Below, in pieces: positions 53,793-62,656 of a stretch of DNA of 64,000 nt (position 1 is the first letter of the stretch; every line of letters begins with the position of its first letter). The stretch spans positions 186,001-250,000 of the forward strand of contig NZ_JADOBG010000010.1 in the NCBI RefSeq assembly GCF_016786215.1. The letters run 5' to 3'. A model generated the notes under the pieces. It saw only the letters and a program-made list of their open reading frames with translations. It made no database searches and had not been told where the DNA came from. Source of the DNA: Legionella bononiensis (GTDB taxonomy: Bacteria > Pseudomonadota > Gammaproteobacteria > Legionellales > Legionellaceae). The position numbers were made by a program, and so were the translations under genes.

Positions 53793-56453
53793 ATGCCATA
53801 TGATGATTTTTTTTCTGATTTTCCACCCGAAAATACCCAGGATTTATTTGACACGCTAATACCCCCCCTGGATTGGCCTGATGCAGGTGAACCACTGGTT
53901 GGGGCAGACAATACCGCATTATCGGATGATCCAGAGCAAACCGCGCCTGTCTGTTTATCAAATACAACAGCCATGGATTCGCTGCCAGACAATCTGGAAG
54001 ATGATACCGAGGCGCCTGATCCTCTTTTTTTTCTGGATTTGGAACAAAGCCTGTTATTGCCTTTGCCTGACAGAACTCCAACGTCTCCAGAGTATGAGGT
54101 CAATAATAGCACCCAATTGCCAGACGTATTTGTTGCTCCAAGGCCCAGACAAAAGCGGGAACCAGGACAAAATGTGTCCAGACCAATTTCAACCAAACCA
54201 GAAAAGCAGTTTATTTGGACTGAATGTGTATTTACTCAGCGTGGGAAGCGGGCTCGTGGAAGCGAGGAAGCGTCGGATTCCAGTTCTTTTGCAAGCAGTT
54301 CCAGCGCACCTAAAAATCAGCGCACAGCTTCAGGAAAAAACACTATTTCATATGTTCGAAACGATGCATGTACCTCCACATATTCTGCGGACACTGCTCA
54401 TCAATACTCTTCTTTTCCCCCAAGCCTCCCATCATTGGGAGTTAATAATGTCTTTTCAAATGTTGTCTTACAACCAGACGCGCCGGTTATTTTGGACGGT
54501 CAGCAGAAACTGACTCATGCCCCGATTGATAGGGTTGTTATCTCTGACAGGTCTCCCGAAGTTTTCATTTTACCCCCGGTCACGACGCTCCTGGGTGCAA
54601 GTCCCCCCACATTAAATGGGCCAATTTTGAGCAGATATGTGCGATCGCTGGATGATGTGGATAGGTGCACGGCACAACCCGACACGTTGAGCCAACGATG
54701 TGAAGAAAGTGTTGCTTCAGAAGAGGTATGGGTTGCGTCCCGTACTTTCAATATGTTTAGCATGTCAGAGAAAAAAAGAATGGCTCTGATTCAGAACCTG
54801 GCAAAGTATAACATAAGCGAAAAAACCTACCTTAAGGCATGTGCCAATTTGAGTGCGCTGGGTTACAGCACGGCAGAAATCAGGAAATTGGTTCCTGGCC
54901 TCGGCTGGCTAACAACCGTTAATAATTTGGTTAACAAGCATGAACTTATTATGGGACTTATCAAGAGGGACGGATTAAGTCATAAAGATCTAATCAAAGT
55001 CTGCACCTGCGAAGACGGCAACCAAAATCTTGATGGATTGGTACATTATTATGCGGAACTCAAAGTACTTGGCTATCCGCCTCAGAGTATCATGGAGATG
55101 GTATCGCGTACTAATGGCGCGGAACATTTGGACATGGTACGCAAAAACCATAATACGCTTATTGATTACCGCTTTAAAATTGCAGAAATTGTGGGAATGG
55201 CATCTCGTGATGATGGACTAGAAATCATACCAGCCCTAATAGACAGCTATCAGATTCTTGAGGAAGGTGGGTTGAATAATCGAGATATTATCCAAATAGC
55301 ATGTGTTCAGGACGGCGCGCGCAAATTGAGAATTGTTAAAGAGTTTTTCAGTAGAGTGCCCAGTGTCATGATAGCAACCGGGATAATAAAAGAAATTGTT
55401 ACCACAACACCCATTAAAAATATTTTGCAGAATCTCATAAGGAAACAGGAACAGATGGAAAGTAAGGAGGCTCAAACCATTCTGCGCTCCGTTCAACCTT
55501 TAGAGAGGCTGGTTAATGCCAAAGATGACACCCGGGCAGCATGTGCTGTTTCGAGCCCTGTTAGCGTGTCTGTCAGTATGTCTGATTTTGTTGTTGAGTC
55601 TGCTGGTTCTAGCTCATCCAGACCACCCCGCAGGCCTGTTGATAAGCCCGTCGAAAGAGAGGCAACCTGGACAGATCAAACATACAGGAAGTGTGGTTTT
55701 CATCAAGATGCCTATAAATTATATCGCGCTGTTTTGATATCGCTGGGCTATGAAGAAGGGAGTATTAACTCAATATTTCTGGGCGCTGGTAAGCATGGAG
55801 CTGTTGACGCGTTGATTGCAATGCATGATACCCTGATAAATCTTGTCAAGAAGAATGGTTTAGACCATAAGGATCTGGCCCTGGTCTCTGCTTGTCCAGA
55901 TGGCGCGCAAAATCTTATGGCATTGATGAAACATTACACAACGCTTAGAAGTCAGGGCTACTCAAACAGGGACATTATCGGCGTGCTCTCTCATCGTAAC
56001 GGTGCAGTCAATTTGGAACGCGTACGTGCAAAACATGATGAGCTGGTAAGCCTCGGGTTTAAAACAGCAGACATTATCTCCATGGCTTCTCATCATTGTG
56101 GTGCCCGTAGACTGGAAATTATTGCAGAGTTTTTCAAAAAAGCGCCCGATATTAAAATACCAAACAGGCGAATTGCAGAATTGGTCGCTAATAATCCAAC
56201 AGAGAAGCTTTTTCAAGCTCTTGAAACAGAACATGCCCATTCGCCGAATGAGATTGTTATTCTATCTTCTTCCCAGGTATCTGACACAGGCTCTGCGATG
56301 CCACGGCAAAGCTCTGGAAGCTCTGTATCCAGTTCTCTTCTTGCGGGGCAAAGCAGCTTTTTCCGTTCGCAGCCTTCTGTTTCTGGATCATCGACGGTGG
56401 AGCCTGGGAATAGGAATGAGCCCGATATGAATTTATTTGATAGAATTGGCTAA
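53793..56453 (+). CDS. TALE-like repeat protein with acidic N-terminus and two repeat blocks
   Basis: An 886-residue protein. Two blocks of 33-residue repeats match TALE/BAT spacing (D/E5, I6, S11, hypervariable 12-13, G15, L19, V22, G33). Block 1 has repeats at 395, 428, 461 and 494 (12-13: CE, RT, RD, VQ). Block 2 has them at 690, 723 and 756 (CP, HR, HH). Each block is flanked by degenerate repeats (358-394 and about 527; 653-689 and about 789). The clearest repeat reads DIIGVLSHRNGAVNLERV. The N-terminus is acidic and aromatic (DDFFSDF, DLFDTLIPPLDW, LFFLDLEQSLLLPL), like activation domains. Basic NLS-like clusters are PRPRQKRE (117-124) and RGKRARG (150-156). A Ser/Pro linker (580-625) joins the blocks. 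No signal peptide. More GC-rich than its surroundings, suggesting transfer. Inferred role: nucleus-targeted DNA-binding effector. An mTERF-like helical array is the main alternative. Confidence 0.75.
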   Translation: MPYDDFFSDFPPENTQDLFDTLIPPLDWPDAGEPLVGADNTALSDDPEQTAPVCLSNTTAMDSLPDNLEDDTEAPDPLFFLDLEQSLLLPLPDRTPTSPEYEVNNSTQLPDVFVAPRPRQKREPGQNVSRPISTKPEKQFIWTECVFTQRGKRARGSEEASDSSSFASSSSAPKNQRTASGKNTISYVRNDACTSTYSADTAHQYSSFPPSLPSLGVNNVFSNVVLQPDAPVILDGQQKLTHAPIDRVVISDRSPEVFILPPVTTLLGASPPTLNGPILSRYVRSLDDVDRCTAQPDTLSQRCEESVASEEVWVASRTFNMFSMSEKKRMALIQNLAKYNISEKTYLKACANLSALGYSTAEIRKLVPGLGWLTTVNNLVNKHELIMGLIKRDGLSHKDLIKVCTCEDGNQNLDGLVHYYAELKVLGYPPQSIMEMVSRTNGAEHLDMVRKNHNTLIDYRFKIAEIVGMASRDDGLEIIPALIDSYQILEEGGLNNRDIIQIACVQDGARKLRIVKEFFSRVPSVMIATGIIKEIVTTTPIKNILQNLIRKQEQMESKEAQTILRSVQPLERLVNAKDDTRAACAVSSPVSVSVSMSDFVVESAGSSSSRPPRRPVDKPVEREATWTDQTYRKCGFHQDAYKLYRAVLISLGYEEGSINSIFLGAGKHGAVDALIAMHDTLINLVKKNGLDHKDLALVSACPDGAQNLMALMKHYTTLRSQGYSNRDIIGVLSHRNGAVNLERVRAKHDELVSLGFKTADIISMASHHCGARRLEIIAEFFKKAPDIKIPNRRIAELVANNPTEKLFQALETEHAHSPNEIVILSSSQVSDTGSAMPRQSSGSSVSSSLLAGQSSFFRSQPSVSGSSTVEPGNRNEPDMNLFDRIG

Positions 56454-56508
56454 CAATTGTGAGATTTGTAGCCTGTGACCTGGACTCCATTGTCAGAACC
56501 ATGTAATT

Positions 56509-56907
56509 TACATTACCTGAAAATTTAGCCAGCTTACAGGAGGAACTGTACGTAAGTTTTTTGCAGGGTTATGGTTTTTATCCACATCAGTTCATTCGAA
56601 CTGTGTTATCTATAATCAGGAAATACCCTTGGAGAGGCCTCTTGATGATGCGCTATACCGCTTGTTAAGTGAAACAGAACATTGCCTATTAACACCAACG
56701 GCCTTGAAATCGCTTATAGTCAATCAGGCTTTAACAGAACACACCTTTGGGTTTTCCGTATTTTCAGCCCAAACGGGTAATGGCATCCAATTTGAGTTTA
56801 ATATTAAACCGATATGCCTCAAATATCGTCTTCTTTGCCCTTGGTTTTGTATAGAGAATAAAATGAATTGCGACTTAGATTGGCGAAAATATATTGTAAT
56901 GCACTGA
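56509..56907 (+). pseudogene. Frameshifted gene remnant
   Basis: One frame (about 56512-56640) reads FTLPENLASLQEELYVSF and QGYGFYPHQFIRTVLSII. Near 56630-56645 the coding sense moves to another frame, which continues LDDALYRLLSETEHCLLTPT and TFGFSVFSAQTGNGIQFEF to a stop at 56907. Neither half has a good start or RBS. Together they look like one small helical protein broken by a single frameshift. I recognise no family. It follows the TALE-like gene by 55 bases. Confidence 0.4.
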
Positions 56908-57159
56908 TAATTAATATATTTAATACATCATTGCCAGTTTGGGCTGAATATGCAGAAAAACCCTAGAAAGTGATTCGCTCCAGGGGTTCTTTGCAGGAAG
57001 TTACGAAATTTCCAATAATACCATGTCATACAACGTCAATATTGTTTCTGGACGCCTAACCCACAACGACCATTTTTGAGGGTTCTTCCAAAGCACCCGA
57101 ACGGAAAATCGTTAAGATCTGGATATCACGATTACTAGACTTAGTGGAAAAATAAGGCG
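56908..57159. other. Intergenic region before IS30 element
   Basis: No gene is seen. AACCCTAGA ... AGGGGTT near 56961-56988, followed by CTTT, may be a terminator. Confidence 0.35.
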
Positions 57160-57184
57160 GGTGAATTCAACTCGCTAATGCAAC
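57160..57184 (+). repeat. IS30 left inverted repeat
   Basis: A 25-bp terminal repeat beginning GGTGAATTCAACTCG, adjacent to GCG. It lies just beyond the methyltransferase stop (57198). Confidence 0.7.
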
Positions 57185-57197
57185 ACATTTCTTACCA

Positions 57198-57959
57198 TTA
57201 TTTCCTACATTCATACACAAGACTAGAATCACTTTCATCAGGTTTGCTAAGTCTATCAAAAGCTTTAATCATTTTAACTTCTCTGAAACCTACTTCTTTA
57301 AGCATATCAGTCAAAACTAAAGGATCATCATAAACTCGAACATTAAATATCTCAATTTCAGTTTGTATGATCTGTCCTTTATCTACCAGCTCATATCTAT
57401 CTATAGAGTAACAAACATTGTCTTCGTATTTTGTAAGGCGATTAACCAGAATAAAATTACCATCCGGCTTGTGACATACGATACCCCTCCAAACTCCAAG
57501 TTGATCAGGCACTATTTTGGATGTTTCTACTTCAAATAATAAAGTCCCATCATTATTTAAATGATCATAAAAAACCTTCAATGATTTTTTTACTGAGTCA
57601 AAATTAATAATGTGTCCAAATGAGCCGCTGGGAATAAAAATTAGGTTATATTTTTGTGTTCTATTTAAATCCTCAACAAATCCCTGCCATACTTCTGGCT
57701 TAAGATGTTGTAATTTTGCCTTGGCATGTAGGGCGTCAAGCATATGAGCACTGGCATCAAATCCTATAACTTCGAAATTTTCTTTAAGAAGCGGAAGTAA
57801 AAACCGACCTGAACCACACATAGGCTCCATAACAACACCACCAGCATTATCCACATATTCACGATAAAATGCATAAGCATCTTCTGGTGGTTCAGGTCTT
57901 ATTAAATCATAAAACTGTGTGCATAAATTAAGGTAGCTATTCAGCTTATGTTGATTCAT
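57198..57959 (-). CDS. Class I SAM-dependent methyltransferase (IS passenger)
   Basis: The protein is 253 residues from the ATG at 57959. SAM motif I is VMEPMCGSGRFLLPLL (about residues 42-57), with the acidic motif II residue in VIGFDAS and later motifs in NLIFIPSGSFGH and LLFEVETS. It looks full-length for small ubiquinone- or toxin-type methyltransferases. Its start overlaps the transposase stop (TGATG), with GGAAA as a possible RBS inside the transposase gene, so translation is coupled. Both genes lie within the element's inverted repeats. The substrate is not evident; resistance or modification of a small molecule is only a guess. Confidence 0.82.
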   Translation of the reverse strand: MNQHKLNSYLNLCTQFYDLIRPEPPEDAYAFYREYVDNAGGVVMEPMCGSGRFLLPLLKENFEVIGFDASAHMLDALHAKAKLQHLKPEVWQGFVEDLNRTQKYNLIFIPSGSFGHIINFDSVKKSLKVFYDHLNNDGTLLFEVETSKIVPDQLGVWRGIVCHKPDGNFILVNRLTKYEDNVCYSIDRYELVDKGQIIQTEIEIFNVRVYDDPLVLTDMLKEVGFREVKMIKAFDRLSKPDESDSSLVYECRK

Positions 57960-58939
57960 CAATTCATTTCCAAATTTCCTTTGATAATCTCATTAGGTGT
58001 AAAGTAATTTAGAGATTTTCTAGGCCTTGAGTTTAATTTATTCATTATAACAAGTAGCGTATTATCAGTCACTGAAACCAAGCTTGAACTCTTTGCCACA
58101 TACTGACGAACTAGACCATTGGTATTTTCATTCAAACCACGCTCCCACGACGAATATGGGTGAGCAAAATAAAACTCTGCTTCTAATTGTTTAGATATTT
58201 GTTGGTGATAGGCGAATTCACTGCCATTATCGGCGGTAATTGTTAGGACTGGTTTGCGATGGCCTTTTAGAACATCTATAGTTGCTTGTGTAACATTTGC
58301 TGCAGTTTTTTTGTTAACTTTTTTTAAGAGTGTAAATTTACTTTTTCGCTCTACAATAGAAACGATAGCTTGCTTATGATTTTTACCGATAATAGTATCT
58401 ATTTCCCAATCTCCTATACGTTGCTTTTTATCTACAATAGAAGGTCGTTCATTAATAAATCGTCGATTTCTAATCGCACCTTGACGTTTGGGACCTCCAT
58501 ATCGTTTTCTATATTTTTTATGCTGATGCCTTAAGTGTTTATATAAAGCACCACCCTGCTTTTTATTCTTCAAAATAAACTGGTAAATCCATTCGTGGCT
58601 TAAGCTGAATATAGAACAACGTTTAGCATACCCACTTATTTGCTCGGGACTCCATTCATCTTGTATTTTTTCGATAACAAACACTTTTATTGGCTCGGTA
58701 AATTTAATGAACTTAGGCTTTGCCTTTTTGCGTTGCTCAGCGAAAGACTGTGCATAATCAGCTTTATAATCCCAATAACCTAACCGGGTTCGAACAAATG
58801 TAATATTTCGATTTAATTCTCGAGAAATAGTAGACTTATGCACTCCTACTTCATCAGCTATCTTTTGTTGCGAGAAACCAGCTTTCCACAAGGCTTGAAT
58901 CTTACACCGTTTTAGATAATCTAAGCGTTTATATCCCAT
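57959..58939 (-). CDS. IS30-family transposase
   Basis: This 326-residue protein has an N-terminal helix-turn-helix (KAGFSQQKIADEVGVHKSTI) followed by an rve-type DDE core. The core residues are Asp in WEIDTIIG, Asp in ITADNGSEFAYH, and Glu in RGLNENTNGLVRQY. The C-terminal SRPRKSLNYFTPNEII is the standard IS30 ending. Length and motifs appear intact, so it may be active. The start is at 58939, about 70 bases inside the right inverted repeat. Confidence 0.93.
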   Translation of the reverse strand: MGYKRLDYLKRCKIQALWKAGFSQQKIADEVGVHKSTISRELNRNITFVRTRLGYWDYKADYAQSFAEQRKKAKPKFIKFTEPIKVFVIEKIQDEWSPEQISGYAKRCSIFSLSHEWIYQFILKNKKQGGALYKHLRHQHKKYRKRYGGPKRQGAIRNRRFINERPSIVDKKQRIGDWEIDTIIGKNHKQAIVSIVERKSKFTLLKKVNKKTAANVTQATIDVLKGHRKPVLTITADNGSEFAYHQQISKQLEAEFYFAHPYSSWERGLNENTNGLVRQYVAKSSSLVSVTDNTLLVIMNKLNSRPRKSLNYFTPNEIIKGNLEMN

Positions 58940-59008
58940 AGCTTCAACTCCTGTACAAAATCAGCAAAGGATTTTATCTTATCTTAACTGATTGTTTTAT
59001 ATACAAAA

Positions 59009-59033
59009 GTTGCGTTAACGAGTTGAATTCGCC
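59009..59033 (-). repeat. IS30 right inverted repeat
   Basis: A 25-bp terminal repeat (GTTGCGTTAACGAGTTGAAT... on the plus strand), followed by GCG, which equals the trinucleotide preceding the left repeat. Confidence 0.7.
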
Positions 59034-59143
59034 GCGGACTTACCCACTAGAACTGAGAATCACAGGGATCAGACCTAGTAGAATCCAACAAGTATATTAT
59101 CATCAGTCCTACTTCCTCCAGTAAAAGAATTTAATTAAGGAAT

Positions 59144-59749
59144 TTAAGTAGATTTAGCTCTTTGAATACTTTCAACTAGTTTATATACTGTTGTGCTACC
59201 GAGGGTTTTGGGCCAATCTGTACATGGTGGATTATCACGATTTTTTCCACGACGAATGGCATCATCTATACTTCCAATATTTTTTATTCGATTAATATCA
59301 ACACCTTTATCATAATCTGGTAAATAATTATTTAATCGAACCATGCAATCACTTGCAGATTTTATATTATTTCCATCTTCAAAATGTAAAATCAACCAAT
59401 ATTCAAAATTTGGGTTACTTAGTGCAAAACCAAAATTCACTGATTTTTTTGACCAATTAAATAACTCTGATAATTGCTGATCTGTCCAACTATCTTTATC
59501 TACTACTAACCAAGCTTCATCTGTTATTTTACAATCTTCTTCTTTAAGACATTTTTCCATTTGTTTCAATACATATTGTGGGGAACTATGTTTAGGCTTT
59601 TGAAAAATTAATTTAATTATTGAATTCTTATCTTGAAATGAAGAAAAATATTGTAATTCTGTTTTAGAACCCTCTGCCACTATAATATATAATTTTCTAT
59701 ATGGGCGAATTCCTCCATATCTCGTAAAAATTCTTCGTTTTTGGGACAT
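59144..59749 (-). CDS. RloB-like protein of an AbiL-type defence pair
   Basis: This 201-residue protein fits the RloB family. It opens with a basic stretch, then LYIIVAEGSKTELQYFSSF (the Toprim-like EGxTE segment), then AWLVVDKDSW with paired acids, and FGFALSNPNFEYWLILHF. These acidic residues match a Toprim-like metal-dependent nuclease core. It overlaps the ATPase stop by one base (TAATG), so the two are coupled. In abortive-infection AbiL systems an AAA ATPase and an RloB protein act together; here that is inferred from family and order. Confidence 0.85.
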   Translation of the reverse strand: MSQKRRIFTRYGGIRPYRKLYIIVAEGSKTELQYFSSFQDKNSIIKLIFQKPKHSSPQYVLKQMEKCLKEEDCKITDEAWLVVDKDSWTDQQLSELFNWSKKSVNFGFALSNPNFEYWLILHFEDGNNIKSASDCMVRLNNYLPDYDKGVDINRIKNIGSIDDAIRRGKNRDNPPCTDWPKTLGSTTVYKLVESIQRAKST

Positions 59750-61083
59750 TAATCATGTCCTCCTTGATATTCATTTTTACAAATTAATATTTCCTCACGG
59801 ATACGTGGCACCCCACCAAATCGACCCTGGAGATAGCTTTTTCGAATATCTTTGTCAAAACGAATATCTTTATATTCACTAAATGAGATTAAATCAGATG
59901 AACCGGAAGAATCTCTTTCAGCTATCCACATTTCATCACGTCTTAATAATTTTTGATCCATCAATAATACATCATGTGTCGTAAATAATAATTGATGTCT
60001 AGTGGTAGCAGAACAATTTCCCAAGTAAAGCTCTAGTAATTTTTTGGTAAGTAAGGTATGTAAACTTCTATCTACCTCATCAATAATAAAAACCTTTTTA
60101 GATAAAGGAGAAGATAACTCAAGAAAAGCAGGTAATAAATCAATTACTCGTTGAGATCCATCTGATTCTTGGCGAATATCAAATTTAACTTCTGTACCAT
60201 CAGCTTTAGAATGATAGGTCACTAACTTTTTAACCAGAAGTTCTCCATTTTTTCTAGTGACAACTAATTGCTCTTTATTGGGGGCATTTACACGAACAGT
60301 CATACCCTCTTTGATTTTTTCTTGGAGCTTTAATTTTAATACTTCCGGCAAAGAAATGTTATCAAAATGAATATCCTCTCCTCCAAGATGCGAAATTCCA
60401 GTATCTAGTTTTGGTAAAAGTTCATTCATTGTCATATAGAGGGGATGACTTTCATCTAAAAATTGCTCAAACAGGCCGAATCGTGTATCTGGGGCAACTA
60501 GTTCAAGGGTATCTTTGAACCAATTATAAATTGGTTTAAAGTTATCAACCTTTTGTGATACAGAGTTAGTTAAGAAAAGCTGATTTTCTCTAGTACCTTG
60601 GAATGCAAATTTTAAAAACTGATCATCTTCTAACGATTCATCAAAATTTGGCTTGTCATCTAGTCTATTATATAGAATGGTTTCAGAGTTGCCTTTAATC
60701 AGAACTAATTTTTCCTCTAAGACTAATTTACTTGTAACAGCAAAACTGTATTCATAAATTAAATCACCTATAAGCAATTCAAAATTAAAACGCGCGGGTA
60801 GCTCTTTACCTTTAACATTTAAAAGAAAAGTTTCAACGGGTATTAAACCATCAGGTTGTGTCCCATTAACAACTAATGACTTAACAAAACTAATCGCCCT
60901 AAAAAAATTCGTTTTACCAGATGCATTTCCGCCATAAATAGCGGCAATAGGAAGTACTTTTATATTATATTTTTCAATCTTTGGAACTCGCTCATTATGT
61001 TGGCGTTCTTTACCGGCAACCATAGTAAAGGTAACGTTATTACCGAAAGACATCCAATTCTCTAATGAAAATCTAATTAACAT
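59749..61083 (-). CDS. RloA/AbiL-type AAA ATPase
   Basis: This 444-residue SMC-like ATPase has Walker A in [14 protein letters not shown] (about residues 49-62), a coiled or regulatory middle, Walker B with acidic catalytic residue in [13 protein letters not shown], and a switch histidine in [11 protein letters not shown]. The N-terminus ([12 protein letters not shown]) is typical of AAA_15/AAA_21 ATPases of anti-phage systems. It is the first gene of a two-gene operon with RloB. By analogy with AbiL and PARIS-like systems it would sense infection and license the Toprim-like partner. Confidence 0.87.
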
Positions 61084-61529
61084 AATATATAACCTAATGT
61101 GAAATTTTCACCTAATACATAACATAGTATGGGATTTATAAGTATAAAAATCAATTTAATCGAGAAAAATCTACATAGAATAACCGATAGCTAGACTATT
61201 TTTGAACATACATTAAAAAATCTAGCAAATTTATCATTATCTTATCATTTAATATAAATAAACGGGGGTTTTACGAACAGCGCTAGAGATGTGCAAATAG
61301 AAGTTCAACTTGGCGGGGAAAACGTTAATAAACAGGTAAAGAAATCAATGTTTATAAATTATTTTGGGGCTGAGTTTCTTAACTTTGACTGATTATTATA
61401 CTTGGAATACCTATCGTTAATCTTTACATCGGGTCTGGAGGCTATAATTCTATTTAAATTTAGGATTCTCCTGATGATTGCCATTTCGTTTATTCTTCGG
61501 CTTATTGAATAACGGATAATATTCAAAAT
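61084..61529. other. Intergenic region with small open stretch
   Basis: Contains the promoter region of the RloA gene. A 44-codon open stretch on the plus strand (about 61265-61392; EVQLGGENVNKQVKKSMF) reads protein-like but has no start and may be a remnant. Nothing else is seen. Confidence 0.3.
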
Positions 61530-61823
61530 TTAATCGGCTCCCAGCTGATTTTCTATTTCCTGAATAAGTGAGCCCCTATCTTCGCTAATCTCTTTTCTAT
61601 CTTTTTTTAAATGTTTTTTAAGGTCATGGTTAGTCCAAGACAACTGTCTGATTGCGTCACCAAATTTATCTATATTCAGCATAAGGGGTTCGTGACGGTT
61701 TGTAAAAAGAATAACAACGTTTCCATTTTTTATTAGACCCTCACTGATTTTAAGGTCAGAATAATTGATTTTAATATGATCTTTTAAAAATTTAATCCCT
61801 GTGTTTAGTTCGATATCTTCCAT
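61530..61823 (-). CDS. Small hypothetical protein
   Basis: This 97-residue acidic/basic mixed protein has no signal peptide. It contains an alpha/beta segment (LIKNGNVVILFTNRHEPLML) and a charged helical end (KKHLKKDRKEISEDRGSL). I recognise no family. Its start lies 28 bases from the stop of the Sel1-repeat gene on the same strand, so the two are probably co-transcribed. By position in a defence-like island it could be an immunity or adaptor protein; nothing proves it. Confidence 0.5.
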   Translation of the reverse strand: MEDIELNTGIKFLKDHIKINYSDLKISEGLIKNGNVVILFTNRHEPLMLNIDKFGDAIRQLSWTNHDLKKHLKKDRKEISEDRGSLIQEIENQLGAD

Positions 61824-61851
61824 AAATGGGTACTCCCAAACTGATCTGGTT

Positions 61852-62454
61852 TCATTGGCTATGTTTTTTAATCCATTCCTGCGCCATTAACTGAGCTTTT
61901 TCTAATTGTGATTTAGTCATTTTCTTAGCAACCATATCACGACCCTTCATTGCATTCTCATTACCATTTACACCTGCGATGTTAAACCACATATGAGAAA
62001 GAACATAATCTTGAGGAACACCATGTCCTTCGTAATATATAATACCTAAAGCCCCTTGCGCTTGATTAAGCCCCTGCTCAGAGGCCTTAGAATACCACTT
62101 GAATGCTTGCTGGTAATCTTGATTAACACCATTTCCTTTGTAAAACAGTCTACCTAGTCCATTCTGTGCTTCAGCGTTGCCTTGCTCAGCAGCTTTAGAA
62201 TACCACTTGAATGCTTCTCGATAATTTTGAGTAAAACCCACCCCAATTTCATACCCATAACCTAGTAAATACTGTGCATCAGGCTTTCCTTGTTCTGCAA
62301 AAATTTGAAGTGCTCGCCATTTATCGACATCATTTCCATGCTTAACCTCTTGTGAATAAGAACGGGGAGAAGTCAATAATATAAGAGATAGTAGTAGAAT
62401 TATCCTAACCGAAAGATACACTAAACTTTTTTTATTAATAATCGATAAGTTCAT
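61852..62454 (-). CDS. Secreted Sel1-repeat protein
   Basis: This 200-residue protein has an N-terminal hydrophobic signal (LVYLSVRIILLLSLILL). It then has three to four Sel1-like repeats of about 36 residues: DAQYLLGYGYEIGVGFTQNY, EAQNGLGRLFYKGNGVNQDY and QAQGALGIIYYEGHGVPQDY, each followed by EAFKWYSKAAEQG-type helices. Sel1 proteins are periplasmic or secreted scaffold proteins; Legionella LpnE and EnhC are known examples affecting host entry. It is the first gene of a probable two-gene unit with the 97-residue protein. Confidence 0.88.
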   Translation of the reverse strand: MNLSIINKKSLVYLSVRIILLLSLILLTSPRSYSQEVKHGNDVDKWRALQIFAEQGKPDAQYLLGYGYEIGVGFTQNYREAFKWYSKAAEQGNAEAQNGLGRLFYKGNGVNQDYQQAFKWYSKASEQGLNQAQGALGIIYYEGHGVPQDYVLSHMWFNIAGVNGNENAMKGRDMVAKKMTKSQLEKAQLMAQEWIKKHSQ

Positions 62455-62656
62455 AAGTATGATATTTTCATTTATAGTAACCTTGTTGTCGGCTGCTTAT
62501 AAAAATTCTTGATGAAATAGAAAGCTTGTATAAAGGCAGAGTGGAAATGCCGCATATATCCGCCATTGCTCTGTATCTATGGGGTTTTAGGACATTACAG
62601 ATATATAAATATCTGAATGTTAAACTCAATAATAATGAAATTATGTTTGCCGAAGA

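Larger units (their letters stand above)
57160..59033 (-). mobile_element. IS30-family element carrying a methyltransferase gene
   Basis: Terminal inverted repeats are at 57160-57184 (GGTGAATTCAACTCGCTAAT...) and 59009-59033 (complement GGCGAATTCAACTCGTTAAC...), matching at 22 of 25 positions. GCG directly flanks both ends (57157-57159 and 59034-59036), consistent with a 3-bp target duplication. Inside are the IS30 transposase (57959-58939) and a downstream SAM methyltransferase coupled to it. Typical IS30 elements are about 1.0-1.2 kb with transposase only, so this 1.87-kb unit has a passenger gene. Confidence 0.78.

Noticed and set aside
53759-54196. 145-codon minus-strand frame opposite the start of the TALE-like gene
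   Set aside because: It is Ser/Gly-rich antisense of the acidic region; the plus-strand protein has clear domain structure.
54080-55500. mTERF-like reading of the repeats in the 886-residue protein
   Set aside because: The first degenerate repeat (GYSTAEIRKLVPGL) looks mTERF-like, but the following repeats keep a 33-residue period with S11, G15 and L19 of TALE-like repeats, which mTERF motifs lack. Kept as an alternative only.
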